Shown here piece by piece: positions 33,459 to 47,800 of a stretch of DNA of 64,000 nucleotides; positions within the stretch are counted from its first letter, which is position 1; each line of letters opens with the position of its first letter. Both the position numbers and the translations under genes were made by a program. The notes below the pieces were generated by a model. It was not told the DNA's origin. It saw only the letters and a program-made list of their open reading frames with translations, and ran no database searches. Where the stretch lies: NCBI RefSeq assembly GCF_032854445.1, contig NC_088300.1:76065966-76129965 (forward strand), written 5' to 3'. This stretch comes from Liolophura sinensis (lineage: Eukaryota; Mollusca; Polyplacophora; Chitonida; Chitonidae).

Positions 33459-34205
33459 TCAAGAATCGTCATCAACATTCCTTGCACGAATGCTGCGTTT
33501 CTTTGAGCTCTTCCTAAAGCTAGACAGCGAGGTTTCTTTATCTGAAGAATCTACTTCCACATGTTTGGTGGAAATGTCACCATCAGACTCCTTCTTCACT
33601 CTAACATCATCGGCCTCCTCATTAACCTCCTCTACCCCTAGATGTTTAATGTTTACTTTATCAGCTTTAGAACTCTTGGATTTCCTTGAGGAAAACATAT
33701 TTACTCCAACAGATGCTTTTGATGGCTTTTTAAAGACAAATTTTCCATCTCCACCTTCATCTTCAGGATGATCTATCTTTTCTGCCGCTTCTCTCAGTTT
33801 GCGCCTTTCTTCTAGGAAAGCAAAGGCTGCTCTGGTATTTGAGGATTCGCTCAGGTCCCCAGACGCTACATCCTCCAGGCTGTACTTGGTCCACTTGTTT
33901 GGATGCACCTTGAAATCCGGGCTTTGATTGGCCAGACGACGATACTTAGATCCTCTATGAGATGGAGGCCGACTGGAAGGCCGCTTAAAATGAGAATTCC
34001 TTCCCGTGATGCTCTCTTCATCTGGATCAGTTTTCCACAGTTGTTTTTGTTCTCTCCTGGAGTCTGGCTGATCATCTAGCTCTTTTTGCTTTGCATCATG
34101 TTTTTTCTCTAGTACATCCAAACTTCCAAACACATCCTTACTTCTGGATGAAAAAGAAGTGCTCTCTTCCTGCAAATGGAATGAGGTTTTCGTGGCATTC
34201 TCCAT
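33459..34205 (-). CDS. TSSC4: TSSC4-like U5 snRNP assembly factor
   Basis: Single-exon gene of 248 codons. The start is the ATG at 34205-34203 (MENATKTSFHLQ), with an in-frame TAG nine codons upstream; the stop is TGA at 33461-33459. The product is hydrophilic and disordered, with Ser/Lys/Asp runs. Near the middle lies SPDFKVHPNKWTKYSLEDV followed by NTRAAFAFLEE. The block HP-x-x-WTKYSLEDV with the following 'AFAFL' segment is the hallmark I recall for TSSC4, a chaperone-like protein that helps assemble U5 and the U4/U6.U5 tri-snRNP. Human TSSC4 is also short, disordered and encoded mainly by one exon. A basic C-terminal tail (KSSKKRSIRARN) suggests nuclear location. The gene is divergent from ACTL6A, about 1.6 kb away. 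Confidence 0.75.
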   Translation of the reverse strand: MENATKTSFHLQEESTSFSSRSKDVFGSLDVLEKKHDAKQKELDDQPDSRREQKQLWKTDPDEESITGRNSHFKRPSSRPPSHRGSKYRRLANQSPDFKVHPNKWTKYSLEDVASGDLSESSNTRAAFAFLEERRKLREAAEKIDHPEDEGGDGKFVFKKPSKASVGVNMFSSRKSKSSKADKVNIKHLGVEEVNEEADDVRVKKESDGDISTKHVEVDSSDKETSLSSFRKSSKKRSIRARNVDDDS

Positions 34206-35801
34206 TGTACACAATATTATGTGTATCTATTGTAATTCTCTCATGAAAATCAATGACTGCCTCCTGCCATATCTGCTTTCAAGTGAAATACTCAGTTGCT
34301 ACAGGTCCTGCATCATCTTCATATGTTGTCATCTAATAACCAAGAAATATTGAAGCTTAACAACATTGTGTCAGTATGCATGAAAAAAACATGCTTTTAT
34401 TAAAACATGATGATTCATTACGAGTGTGATATACTAAATATAACAATCATCCCACTGCAGAATAGTGTAAAGATCATGAGGAGATGTGATGCTCAGTGTT
34501 ACAATGATTTCATGGCAGCTCTGAGCTAATCATCAGCACTCTCTTTGAGCATGTGACTAGAGTACTGGAGGTCAAAACAAAATGAATTTAACTAGGGTGT
34601 GATTCACCTTGAATATTAAAGATTTTACCATGAAATGAAAAAAAATTAAAATACAGATAGTTTCAGCATTCTATAGAACTTTAACCTTCTGGAAACTGTT
34701 GAAATTCGCATTTCACCTGCTTGGCTCCCTGTTATTTATGACCTCTCTGCAAGAAAGCTGGATGCTTGAAACTATGAACTGAATACTTTAAAAATGACAC
34801 TGAATCCATGACTGAACTATGCTCAATTTCCAACAGCTTTGTTTGTTTCATACATCAAACAACTCCACCCTCACCTCAATTTCAAAGTAACACAAATAAA
34901 AAAAATTATCAATGGATTCAAGAATTGTATCCAAAGAGCCTAGCTGTGCTAGACATTGAGCAAATTCCTTGTGAACTAAAAGTTTTCTCCACAAAATAAA
35001 ACATTCTTTGGAATTCTATCATTGTAGCATTAGCTAACATAATTAACATCGCCAGAAAAAAATGGTACCATGAATACGTTTATTGTGCATTATTGTATTT
35101 AACCAAGGAGCTATTCAAAGCAGCTGCATCTGTCACTTTTTTCTCGTTAGCGCTTGTCATAAACTGAAGACTATTGGGATCATAAAATTGTTCCTGGAAG
35201 TACAGAACTTAAAATACAGGAAGACTGACAGAGCGTACCGCTACCGGTATTATGAGAACTCCATATTTCGAGATCGACCCAATGGCTTTCCCGATAGGAT
35301 AGCTCAAAATGCCCACAATTTCAGGCATTTCAGATATAAACCATGAGAACACCAAGGTCCACAGTGGCCTAAAATGGTGATTGAATTCTTTCCTGACTGC
35401 TAAAATCATTACCGATTGGTTGGATTGAATCGATGTGATGTTTGGTTTGAACAACGAGCAGTTGTAAAACGAAGCTATTTTTTAGATCTGGAAGAGGGAA
35501 GAAAAATGTGTCAAAATAAAAGACAGTTGTTTAATATGCAGGATAATTCTTGTCAGTTATTGATGAAACTTGATAACACGTCCGTACATTAGTTTGTGGG
35601 GTCTGGTATGAAATTTTGGTGGAGATCTTTTCCCAGTGAGGTTTCAAGTCTGAAAATTTTACAAGCCTGCTCCACTTCCGGGCACTAACTCGTCGAGTAC
35701 TTCCGGTTTGAGAATCCAGGGAGTGAAAGCGTGGGCTTTGTTGTATTGTTTATAGCGGTAAACTATTGTTTCCCGAAAACTTGCTGTGACGGTTTGTGAA
35801 A
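34206..35801. other. Divergent intergenic region TSSC4-like / ACTL6A
   Basis: No coding sequence is visible. The ACTL6A end carries paired ETS-type motifs. A 5' untranslated exon for the TSSC4-like gene may lie here but cannot be placed. Confidence 0.5.
35674..35706 (+). promoter_or_regulatory. Paired ETS/GABP-type sites in the ACTL6A promoter
   Basis: Two ACTTCCGG motifs, 25 bp apart (35674-35681 and 35699-35706), lie about 95-130 bp upstream of the ACTL6A start codon. No TATA box is visible. This arrangement is typical of housekeeping promoters bound by GABP/ETS factors. It could also serve the divergent TSSC4-like gene, but that is a guess. Confidence 0.45.
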
Positions 35802-38800
35802 ATGAGTGGCGGGGTGTATGGCGGAGGTAAACAAAATTGACTGCGGTCATTTTAATTCCCACCCGGTAAATGGTGTCACAAAAAAGAGATCAGAAAATCG
35901 GCGTTTTGAAAATGCGTAACATTTTGATTATCCCAGTCACCTCCCTTCGAGTGAAACTCTCGTACTAGTTAGGTTTAATCTTTAAACTTCTAGTTCTGGG
36001 AGAAAAAAGAAATGACTATGGCGCAGACATTAATTTGGTTAGTCCAAGTCTGTCTTAGCACTGTGGGGCTATGTTCATGTAGAAACCTAGCAATAATGCA
36101 AGCACTCATTTAACTAGGTTGGGAAGACTCTGTGGCTCAGTTGGTTAGCGCACTAGCGCAGCGTAATGACCCAGGAGCCTCTCACCAGTGCGCTCACTGT
36201 GGGTTCAAGACCAGCTCATGTTGGCTTTCTCTCCAGCTGTACGTGGGAAGGTCTGCCAGCAACATGCGGATCTGCCCGGTTTCCTCCCACCATAATGCTG
36301 CCCACCGAGTACGTTGTAAAACACCAATTAAATAAATAATATAAATGTCTTAAGTGGTTAGAATTTTCTGACTAGAACTTGCGGGAGATATGCCTGCCAG
36401 CTTGTTCTGATAGTCTTACATATAAGTCATGTGATCGATGTTAGCGCAGTAAAAAAGTAAGATCGTTCAAGGGAGGTAACACCATGGCAATCATTATAGT
36501 AACACCAGACAAGTCTAGTCATCCATTTTACTCGTTCACCCTGCGCTGACATCAATGGCACTAATTGCTTCAGTCTCTATCATTCTCGTAAGTGATCAAA
36601 ATAGTGACAGGTGGTTTATGGCCACTGTGGATTTAATGTCTGAAAATGTATTTATTTTGTGAATTCATGTGGTTGTGATGGATTGTTTTTGATTGTGCAA
36701 GACTCAGAATAGGTTAATTGATTTGATGACATCGATTTACCCTAGGGAAGTTTTAATGCACGTGTGAAGATGCGATAATTGTTGTTTACCATTGATCTGA
36801 CACATTTGAAGCTGTTTCTCTCTGTAACTCTCCCAACACTTTGTGCTTCTCGATTTAAGAGTAACATTCCACAATCTCTCTCTCCTTGTATACAATCTTA
36901 TTTCTGCCTTGTTTGTCCATTGTCAACGATATTTTGACGCACAAAGTCTCCCACACCTCTTCTCTGTTCGTGGTTTTACTCTTAGAGGGATGGCAGCCAA
37001 TGGTCCCTTTATACCTTTAGTCACTACCTATGTAAAAAACATTAGCAACTGTACACACTTATTTTTACGTCACACACGTCATAGAGATTGCCCTGAGAAC
37101 ATTCTGACAAACACGAGCACTGCCCTATAAAAAACCGCTGATGGACACAGGCAAACTATTGAAATGTAACAAATCACCACCAGCAACTCCAAGAAAGATA
37201 AAGCGGGGCAGGCTCATGTTTTCCAGATGTCCTCGGGGCAATGTCTACGACACGTGACGTAAACAGTTCATGTGTACACATTAGCGGCCATCACCGAGTG
37301 AAAGCGTGAACAGAGAAGAGTTGTGGGAGACATTGTTCATCAAAATATCATTGACAGTGGACAAAAAAGGGAGAAATAAGACTGTAGACTAGGAGAGAAG
37401 GACTGTACATGCTCCAATGTAGCTGAAACAAGAGAATAAGGTGGGTAATCTAGTGTCAGCAACATTGTTTTGAAACTCTTAATTTTTTTCAAATGGAGTG
37501 ACATCTGACTCTAACTGCAGCATGCCATCAGGCCTATCACAATATCTCCTTGAAGTTCTAGTGAAGTCAGAAAATTCAAACTATCTCATATCTGCACCCA
37601 GGCTCTTGCTGGTTTCTTCCCACCATTATGCTGGCCGCCGTCATATAAGTGAAATATCCTTAAGTACTGCAAAAAACATCCATGAAATAAATAAATACAT
37701 AAACTTACCCTGCACTCCTCAGTTCTTAGTGTGCTGCCCTCAATATAAATATGTTGTCTGCTCAATGATATGGTTGTCTCTAATCCCTGTCTATTTCTGC
37801 ACACGATACATATCAGTTTGGTGATGTGCTCCACCTGGCAAGTCTACACAGCACTAAAACTACTCAGTGTACGTGACATTTACACCTTGTCGCTCATTCA
37901 CATGCCATATTTGATTTCTCCAAATCATCAGTCGGGAATGCTCGGAACTTTTCTATTTCCCTCTCTCCGCGTTATGGAGACCCAATGGGAAAAAGCAGAA
38001 GGCGTGACTGCCTGTCTCTGAGTATTGGTGAGTGAACATCCACAACGTTCAAACACTGTCAGACATGGCTGATGATCTGTCTTAGTTATGCACCTGGTGA
38101 AGTTTTTGTCCAGTTAACGTTTAAAAATCCGAGCACATTGGTAAACTGACATGTATAGGACACAGGGATTACAGACAACCAAGTCATACAGTGGACAACA
38201 TCAGAATGTTGAGGACAGCACGGTGAAAACCGAAGATTGCCAGTTAAGTGAGTGCTTGCATACGGGGATACATTTATACATATGTATATGTTATACATAA
38301 ACATACCCCCATAGGGCTAAGTCCATCTTGCCTGTCTCTCCTTAACTTGATAGCGGAAACCAGGGACGAATGCCATCATCTCCACCAACCCCCGGGGTGA
38401 ATTTTGTCTTACCTTTTTGGCACAGTTTCTGTCAACAAGTTATCATGTTTCCAGCTATGCAAAAAATTTATTTTGGATTTGTAAAACTGGGATTTCTTTG
38501 CACATCACACAGCAAAGGTTTTGAAGAACACGTTTTTCACAATATTGAAGCATGAGAGAAGTGTCTTTATGATCAATAATGGACAGCAACCTCACCTTTA
38601 CAAAACCCAATTCACAGAGGTGCAACAAAGTCCACTTTCAGCTGCTTAAAGTTTCTAATCGAGAGAATAAAAATTTATGCTAGCCATGTTCAACTTGCCA
38701 CAGCTTAAAATTATCACTACAACCCCATCATGGGTAAGTGCCATATTGATGCCTGCAGTGTAACAGATCCATGCCCAGCTCTCATATGGCTCCTATCATT

Positions 38801-41800
38801 TTTCACTCACAACAGCCTACACTGCTAACAATACAAAGCCATGGTATCTTTGCAGACAGTGCTACTGACCTTGAATAAACCCTGATTTTATTTTTATTAA
38901 TTCTTTACTGCCTTATAATTTGGAGATTTTGCAGTTGACATATCAGTGGTATTGGGAAAGTAATTGTTTTTTAGACTAATTCTATTTAAATAGGTTAAAT
39001 AGCACAAGTGTTATGTGATATTGATATTTTATTGGATTTTATTGTTGTAGACGAGGTTGGAGCGCTGGTGTATGATTTAGGGTCTCACTCCATTCGAGCT
39101 GGCTATGCAGGAGAGGATTGTCCTAAGGTATGGGATTATGACTATTCGGTGTAGTTGTTGCTACATGATGGATGGAAAGGGAAATGTGTTTACGTGGATA
39201 TTTCATCAAAACTTGGATCCAGGCTGTAATCATGTATGAAAAATTGTTGAGTAAAGCATTAAACACAAGGACGGATCAATTTAATGGAAGGGGGAATAGG
39301 TGAGAGAGTTTTCCGAGTGAATGAGTGAGTGGTAGGGCCTCATGGATGATCAGTTTACTGAGTAAATGAGTGAATGGGAGGGTCTCTTGAATGATCAGTT
39401 TACAGTCAGTGAGTGAATGGGAGGGCCTCTTGAATGATCTGTTTACTGTGTGAATGAGTGAATGGGAGGGACTCGTGGAAGATCACATTACTGCATGAAT
39501 GAGTGAGTGTATAAATGGGTGGTTTTCATTGAGGGTTAGTTTATGGAGAGAATCTATAAATCAGTGGTTTTAATGGAGGGTTAGTTTACTGAGTGAGTGT
39601 ATAAATGGTTGGTTTTCATGGAGGGTTAGATTACTGGGTGAGTCTATAAATGGGTGGTTTTCATGAAGGGTTAGTTTACTGAGTATAAATGAGTGGTTTT
39701 CATGGAGGGTTAGTTTACGGAGAGAGTCTCTAAATGAGTGGTTTTAATGGAGGGTTATTTTACTGAGTGCACAAATCAGTGGTTTTCATGGAGGGTTAGT
39801 TTACTGAGTGAGTGTATAAATGAGTGGTTTTCATGGAGGGTTAGTTTACGGAGAGAGTCTCTGAATAAGTGGTTTTAATGGAGGGTTAGTTTACTGAGTG
39901 AGTGTATAAATGGGTGGTTTTCATGGAGGGTTAGTTTACGGAGAGAGTCTCTGAATGAGTGGTTTTAATGGAGGGTTATTTTACTGAGTGAGTGTATAAA
40001 TGGTTGGTTTTCATGGAGGGTTAGATTACTGGGTGAGTCTATAAATGGGTGGTTTTCATGGAGGGTTAGATTACAGAGAGGTTATTACCTTCCATTCATG
40101 TATATTTGTGAATCTGTTACAGTTTGAGATGCCCTCCCAGGTGGGCATCGTGGAGGACATTGAGATTTCCATGGACATGGATGAGTCTAGCATTGGCAAA
40201 CAACCAGAGAAGAAGTACTACATTGACACACCCACCATGAAAGTCGCCCGCAAGGGGATGGAGATCTCTAGCTTTCTCAATGATGGAATGAGTGAGTTAA
40301 TGGTTCTGCCAGTTGTGAGGATGAAAAAGCTATGCCGTTTGAAAATTTTAGTTTAGTTATGTTGTTTTAGTTCTACTTTGGAAGTAAATGTATCTGATAG
40401 GACGTTGTCTGGTCTGCAAAAACGCATTGAGACTTGATTATTGACATAGATGTTAGAAAAGAACAAAATGTAAAATAGTGTTGATCCCATTGCAGCCATA
40501 ATGTGTATCCAATCGCTGTACAGCTCTGTTTAGATCACCATGTACATGTAGTCTTACATACAGTTTTGAACACTATGCTTTTGTTTTTTCAGTAATGCAA
40601 GCTAAAGTGCTGGGATCTGACATGAGATCAACACCCTTCTTGTGTATACATCGTGTAGAATTAATCATATTCTCATGTAATCAGTTATAAATGTTCAGGG
40701 ATAAAAAGAAGTAAAAGAATACAGACTTTTTAACCATCCTAAATCATTTCCAGACATAAACTTTCCTAACCCATTTCTCAGTTTACAAAATAAATAAATG
40801 AGTGAAGCTGTGTACATGTATATTTTGTTTCAGTTGAAAACTGGGAAATATTTGAGAAGGTAATGGATTACTCGTTTGCCAAACAGATCAAGTCAGAATC
40901 ACAACTACACCCTGTGATGATGTCAGAACCGGCCGTAAGTATTGGTGTGAGATATATGGCATTATGTCAAAATGTGGATACCTTCCATGTTAGCAGATAT
41001 GAGCACGTACATGTGTAGGTCAAGTATGAAGATCAAATGGCCCTGAATTTAGGGCTTTAAATATATACAGAAGTGAATCATGCCATGAAGTGACAGTAAG
41101 TAAAATCGTGTTTGTAAAGTCAATCAGATACCTGCGTGTGGTAATAAGTTCTTATAAAGCCACATATTAGCGACTTCAAGCTGAAAAGATGTTTACTTAT
41201 TAATCTGCTCAGTTTTGTTTGTGGTAATAATTGTTCATCATACATCTCGTCAAGGGATATTCATTTACAATGCATGTTTTTGCGTACAGCGTATAAACAC
41301 TAGTCAAGTAAATCACATCATTTATGGTGCAGTCATATAAGTTTCAGAGCTAGTTTAGATAAATCTGATGTATGGCATTTTGTATCACAATGTATTAGTG
41401 CAATGTACATGTGTTTATTAGGGAATAGAATGAGAGTCTTCAGTTGTGTCTCAGCTCTGCAGAAAAGATGAAATTAAATTCTAATGTTGTAACTTTCTCT
41501 GAAAAAGGCCTCTGCATTGATTAATATGGTACTGGGAAATACATTTCACAGAAGATAAAATACTTTCATATATGTGTCCCAGAAATATGTAGATAAAGTC
41601 TTGCTTTTCTTTTCAGTGGAATGTGCGAGGGAAAAGAGAGAAATTGACAGAATATATGTTTGAAAGGTACAATGTACCAGCTTTCTTCTTGTGCAAGAAT
41701 GCAGTGTTGTCTGCGTATCCTTTGTTGGTCTTGTTAAATGTAAATGTGGATGTTAAAGTAAACATAAAGTCAGCCACTGATGCTGAATTAAATAATAAAG

Positions 41801-44800
41801 TAGTATTCCAAAAATGTTGTAAAAATATTTTCAAAATTCTACATAGCTTGTTAACAAAATAAATAGCAAACAATTGTCAGTACCTAGGCACTCATTTGGT
41901 GACGCCATTTTGCTATGTTATAGCTATCTAGAGTGAAGTCACAAAACCTAGGAGCTCTGCCCTACCATTGATATTAAACAATGTGACATTGGGAAAATAC
42001 AAACAAAAACACCTGATACCCAACCAAAGAGTATTAGCTCTGTTCCATGTTCAACGGGCCGATGTTGCTTTTAGTTAGGCGTTTGGTCAGGGCGATGTTT
42101 ATGGACACAAGCATTGTGTTTTAAGGGCCCTGCTCTTTCTTGTTCTGCGTGGGTGTAGGTATTTGCCCTAGCTGACTGTACCGAACATAGCAGGACCTTC
42201 TGATTGATAACAGACTCTTTTATTCAGATTTTGGGAAGATATTTTCGTAATAAATCTGACATTTCTGAGGAAATGTACTACAAAGTCACAATATTTTTCT
42301 TCAAGTTATGACTCTCTCAAGGCGGTTTTCTTGCCAGCTCGCCATGACATGTTACTGCAGTATCCTGCCCAACATGTACCCATTGTAACAAGGACAGCCA
42401 TTCTCAGTTCCCTGCTCATAAATGTGTTGTTCAAAATGCATCAGTTGAACACTTACACTAACGGCAAAATCCAGTTTATTACATCGATACCTGTTTATCC
42501 GCTATAAGAAACCATACTGACAAGCGAGAGCTAATAGGTTTTCAAGGTCATAAGAGCTTCTACAACAGGGCTACTCGGACTGGATTGTTCGTCAGTGCCA
42601 TATCTGTGCTAGTTCTGCTCTTCTTGGCTTTCAAAACTTTATAGAATTTTTTATGTATTTTTCTGTGACACCAGTGCCCTATACCATTTTTTCTATAAAT
42701 ATATAGTAGCAGACTTTATGGATTTTTTTTACAACTTTAAACACAATTCCACCTGTAAACATGACAGCTGTCATATTAGTGAAACATTCTTGAGTACTGT
42801 TTTAATTATTAAACAACAAAAAAGAAACATACACATTCCTTTGTTTTGCTTTTTTTCTTAGTGCCAGGTGTTACTCCTTGATGTAACGCATACTATCTCT
42901 GGAATGTCTGCTCTATAAGCATTCGCTTCCATGGTACACTCTCACTTTGTGTTAACCTTGACCTGTATTAGTTTTGCTAATGGCCGCTCCACAGGCCTCA
43001 TCCTGGACAGCGGAGCCACCCACACGTCTGCCATTCCGGTGTATGACGGCTATGTCTTCCAGCAAGGTAAGCATTTCCTTTGGTTCTGCCTCGGATAGGG
43101 CTCAGGGAGAAAGGTCTTGTATTCCACATCATTTTCCTGTAACAAGGATATATATGTACCCTAATTCCTCAACCTTTTCCCTTCTGAAAGAGCAAATTTC
43201 AGTGCAATTTATGCACATTTATTTATAGATTTTGGTTTTTTGGTTTAGGTTTGATTGGCCAAATACAGAGCTTATGCAAAGGTATAATTTTATTAGTCTA
43301 CAAAGAATAATGGCTTCAGAATAGGCTTGAATAAACTTCCTGCAAACATGCGAAATGGTTGAAGAATTACAGTATAATGTACTTACAAGAACATGCACAG
43401 AAATCAAATTGCAAGACCAAAATCAGTATTGCAATGCTGTGCTGTACATGTATTTACATTACAATACATCCTTTTTAAAAATGTGATTACTATTGCTTAT
43501 CAACTTTGTGGTGTTTTTTCTTCTAGCCATTGTTAAGTCTCCATTAGCAGGAGATTTTATCACAATAGAATGCCGTAAGCTGATGGAAGAAGCTGGAGTG
43601 GAGGTGGTGCCAGCTTACCAGATACAGAGCAAGGTACGTCTACAGTTTCATACACATACTTCCAGATTAACTTTTTTTTTGACATGATTGCTTTATATTT
43701 TAGTAACTCTGACAGCTCTTCTCAATAATTGGCAATTATTGAGTCAGTATAAAACAGCTAAAATGTTCAGAAAAATGAAATTGTATTAATACGGTAATTT
43801 GCATAGATTATGATGATCATTTCAGGAGGCTGTAAAGGATGGAGACATGCCGAAATGGAAGAAGAAAGACCTTCCTGAGCTTCCTAAATCTTTTCACAAC
43901 CTTATGGTCAAAGTAAGTAGTATATCATGAAGGGAGAGACCGCTTCAGGGGCCCAAGAGTTGGAACGTCTCTGCCAAAGTCAGGAGAACCGGGATCAAAC
44001 CTACATTGAGTCAAACCAAAGACTTTAAAAATGGTACTTGTTGTTGGCCCAGTGCCAGTATAATATTACTGGGTGGGATGTTATGTCTGGTGTCTTCGGC
44101 ATGATACTTCAGTGACAGCAACACTTTTGCAGCATGGACTCGCTCTGCCACAAGAAGACGCGCTATATATACACATGCACCTAATGACCCCTCGTCATCA
44201 TATGACATAAAATTGTTAAGTACGAAGTTAAAACCCAAGCATACATATATACATACATACAAAGAGGGGGAAGTAACCTGATAGCAGGTTTTCCTATTAA
44301 TTTCCATACATTGTCTTTATTTCTGTATTTCTCGTCTGTGTTAGTGTATAGTAATCTTTGGTTATGAGAGGGGCCTCTGTAACTGAGGTGGTTAGCACCT
44401 CAGCGCGAGGCAATGATTCAGGAGCCTCTCACCAAAGCGGTCGCTGTACGTGGGAAGATCTGACAGCAGCCTGCTGATGGCCATGGGTTTCCTCTCGGCA
44501 TAATGCTGGCGGCTGTTATATAAGTGAAATATTATTGAGTACGGCATTATGAGTGCCTTTCGTTGTACTAGTATACTGGGTATTCTTGTGTATTTTGGTG
44601 TCTCATGGCCATCTTCTTTGTTTTTAGGATGTCTTACAGGACTTTGCGGCGTCAGTTCTTCAGGTTTCAGATACTCCCTATGATCAAAGGTACAGCAGCT
44701 GTTATCTCTGCTCATCTGTTTAGCACCTCGGGGTATTGTCATAGAAGTCATCATTTGTCCTTCCAACCGTCTGTGCATATCCTTGTGAACGCTTTATATA

Positions 44801-47800
44801 CTTGTTGCTAGGGTTATCAAATTCATACCCCATGTATACTTTGGCATTGGGAAGAACTCTAATGATATTTTGTGACCTTGGCCAATTTGTTTGGAGGTCA
44901 TTGGCATCATTTAAGTCATATTTTGTCTTTCTGGTAAACATGATATTTTTTGAACTCTTCAAGCATTTTTAATCAAATCTGTAACACTAGTAGTGATGAA
45001 GAAACCTGTTTTTCCATTTACCTTGACCTCTGTTTTTAAGGTAGTTGGGCCTGTGCCTCTATTGTCATGTAAACACTGGCCTTTGCAGCTGTGCTTATTG
45101 CCAAATATTGCTTCATTTTGTCATATTGGTTTTGGATGACAACTCAACGGATGTTACCAAACTCTTGGCAGCTTGTAGGTATGCCCCTTCACTCAAACTT
45201 CACAGCTGGTAATCGTAATATTGTCCTTCCACTCTGTTCCATGTAAACTTCAAACTTCGGAAGTGATATCTGTCAGACTCATGTTGACATTGTGTTTTCA
45301 TTTCAGTACTGCCGAGTCCATGCCCACTGTTCACTTCGAGTTCCCAAATGGTTATAACAAGGACTTTAGTGAGGAGAGGTTCAAAATATGTGAAGGTTTA
45401 TTTGACCCATCCTACATACGGGTAATTCAGATGGAATTTGACAATTGATTTCTCCTTACTTCTGTTATACATCATCACTTCAAAACTGTACTCATGCAGT
45501 TTAGTGCTCATAAATTCCTTTGTATTCACACTCATTTGACTGTGTTTTGCCTTAAATGTGAGGCAGGACTTTACTTCACTTAATTTACTTCAGTTTATGT
45601 CAGTGAGTGACTTTTGTTGCATAAACGTAAGAATTTCAGTCAAATAGTTCTCAATGAAGTGAGCCCTTGGTATATTTATGTATGTGTTGATTTACAAATG
45701 TGTTACTGTACAAACATGTTGATTTTTTGGCAGGATATTTCTGGAAACAATACGATGTTGGGTGTTGGTCATGTGGCCACTACAAGCGTGGGCATGTGTG
45801 ATATTGATGTCAGACCAGTAAGTAGGCCTACCCTAATACCTCAACCTGGTCGCATATGAAAGATCAAATTTCAGTGCAATTTATGTGCATTTTTAATTTA
45901 ATTTTGGAGACAAAACTAGATTGGTTGGATTGGCCAATTTCAGGGCTTCACAAAAGTATAATTTTATCACTTAACACAGAATAATATAAATTTAATATAT
46001 ACACATCATGTATGTATATATATATATGTATAGCATATAACATGTAGCTATGCACAGATGGTTGTGTGTCAAATAGTTTTTTTTCAAACTTGAAAATCTA
46101 CTGCTTGTCATCTGTAAAACATCGCATTTAGTTATGATATTTCCTTCCCAATATATTTTGTCATCATTTTTGCCCCAGATATTATTTGAAGTGTTAACAG
46201 TGAAATATTGTTGTTGTTGTAGAGCCTCTACAGCAGTGTTATAGTTGTAGGAGGAAATTCTTTACTCAGTGGCTTCACAGACCGTGTTAATAGAGACTTG
46301 AGTACGAAAACACCACCCGTGAGTATTGCCTACTTCTTAGTTTGTCTTTGACAAGTTGGAAATGAAGCATTGATAAATGCAATATTTAATCTACCCCTTT
46401 GTAAATAAACAACTTAGAATATGCCCCGTAATTTGTAAGCTTGCTTGTCTGGCTAACTTGGTCTGTGATCGTAGAAGTAGTCACGTTAGTATAATACCCT
46501 AACTGCTTTGGTGGACAAGTGGTTAGAGCGTCCACCTCTAAGTTGGGACCGGCCCGGATAGCACAGTTGGTAGAGCGTCGGGAGCGGTAGATCCAGGATC
46601 AATCCTGGGTCGAGTCACACCTAAGACTTTAAAAGAGGAAGTTGTGGCTTCCTCGCTTGGTGTTCAGCGTGAAGGGGATAGTGCAACGACTGGTTGACCC
46701 GTATCAGTATAATGGCTCGGGTGGGGCAGCTTACTTGCCTTCGGTAAGTCGTTTCACTGAAGCAGCACTTGTTAAAAGAGCGGTGGAAATCCGTCCTGCA
46801 ACAAAGAGGTACATTACATACACCCTAAGGATTCCTTGGTCGTCATATGACTGAAAATTTGTTGAGCACGACGTTAAACCCCAATCACTCACTCACTCCC
46901 TCCAAGTTGGGACACCCCGGGATCAAACTCAGGTTGAGTAATACCAAAGACTTTAAATATGGTACCTGCTGTAGCTTGTAATTCTGTCAGATTCTGGTTA
47001 TGTCTGCCAGAGATAATAACAACACCAAGCTAATAAGAAGTAAACATCTGTGTCCACTTCTGTAGGAATTTTTTTTTTTTTGATGCTTCTTATTTCATCC
47101 AATGAGCATTTATGTTTTTGTCTGGTTTAGTCAAAAATTTGGAGGACAGATATTCACCTTATGTTATGGCCTTCATTGGCTTTATTTCTATTTTGTTGAT
47201 TTGATAGAATATGCGTTTAAAGATCATCTCAGCCAGTGGTAGCACAGAGAGGCGGTTCAGCAGTTGGATTGGAGGCTCTATTCTCGCATCATTGGTGAGT
47301 TTCTCACAGGTGTGCTGGTCCTAGGAGCAGATTGGCCGTACATAGCATGCCAGTAGTTAAAGCATTATCTTGAACAACCCATGTAATGTGTTCTAGTATG
47401 TGTGTGTTTCACTGTTTTTATTTTTTCGAGTTCGTCACTGCTCAAATCATTGATGAGTTCATCTGGAGGAGTTTGCCAAGTGAGTGCCCTACTGTGGGAA
47501 CTCTCTATGGGTATACAGTGTATCACGCAAGTAAAGAGAGCATTATTTGCATTTTATAAACCTGTGTATACCAGACCAACACCTATGTTCTAGTCTGTGT
47601 AGGGTTGAGTCTTTGCTATGATTCTGCACTGGCACCATTGTGTTTTATCACAGGGGTTTGCACTCTACTATGCAGACTGGTGGTATTTAAGAGTATACAG
47701 TATAGAGTACTAGAATAGTAAAACATCATCTTGACCTTGAATGCAGACAAGCCCATTTGTGCTCTAAGCTGAGTGGGTCTGACTGCTGTATTGTCCCCAA

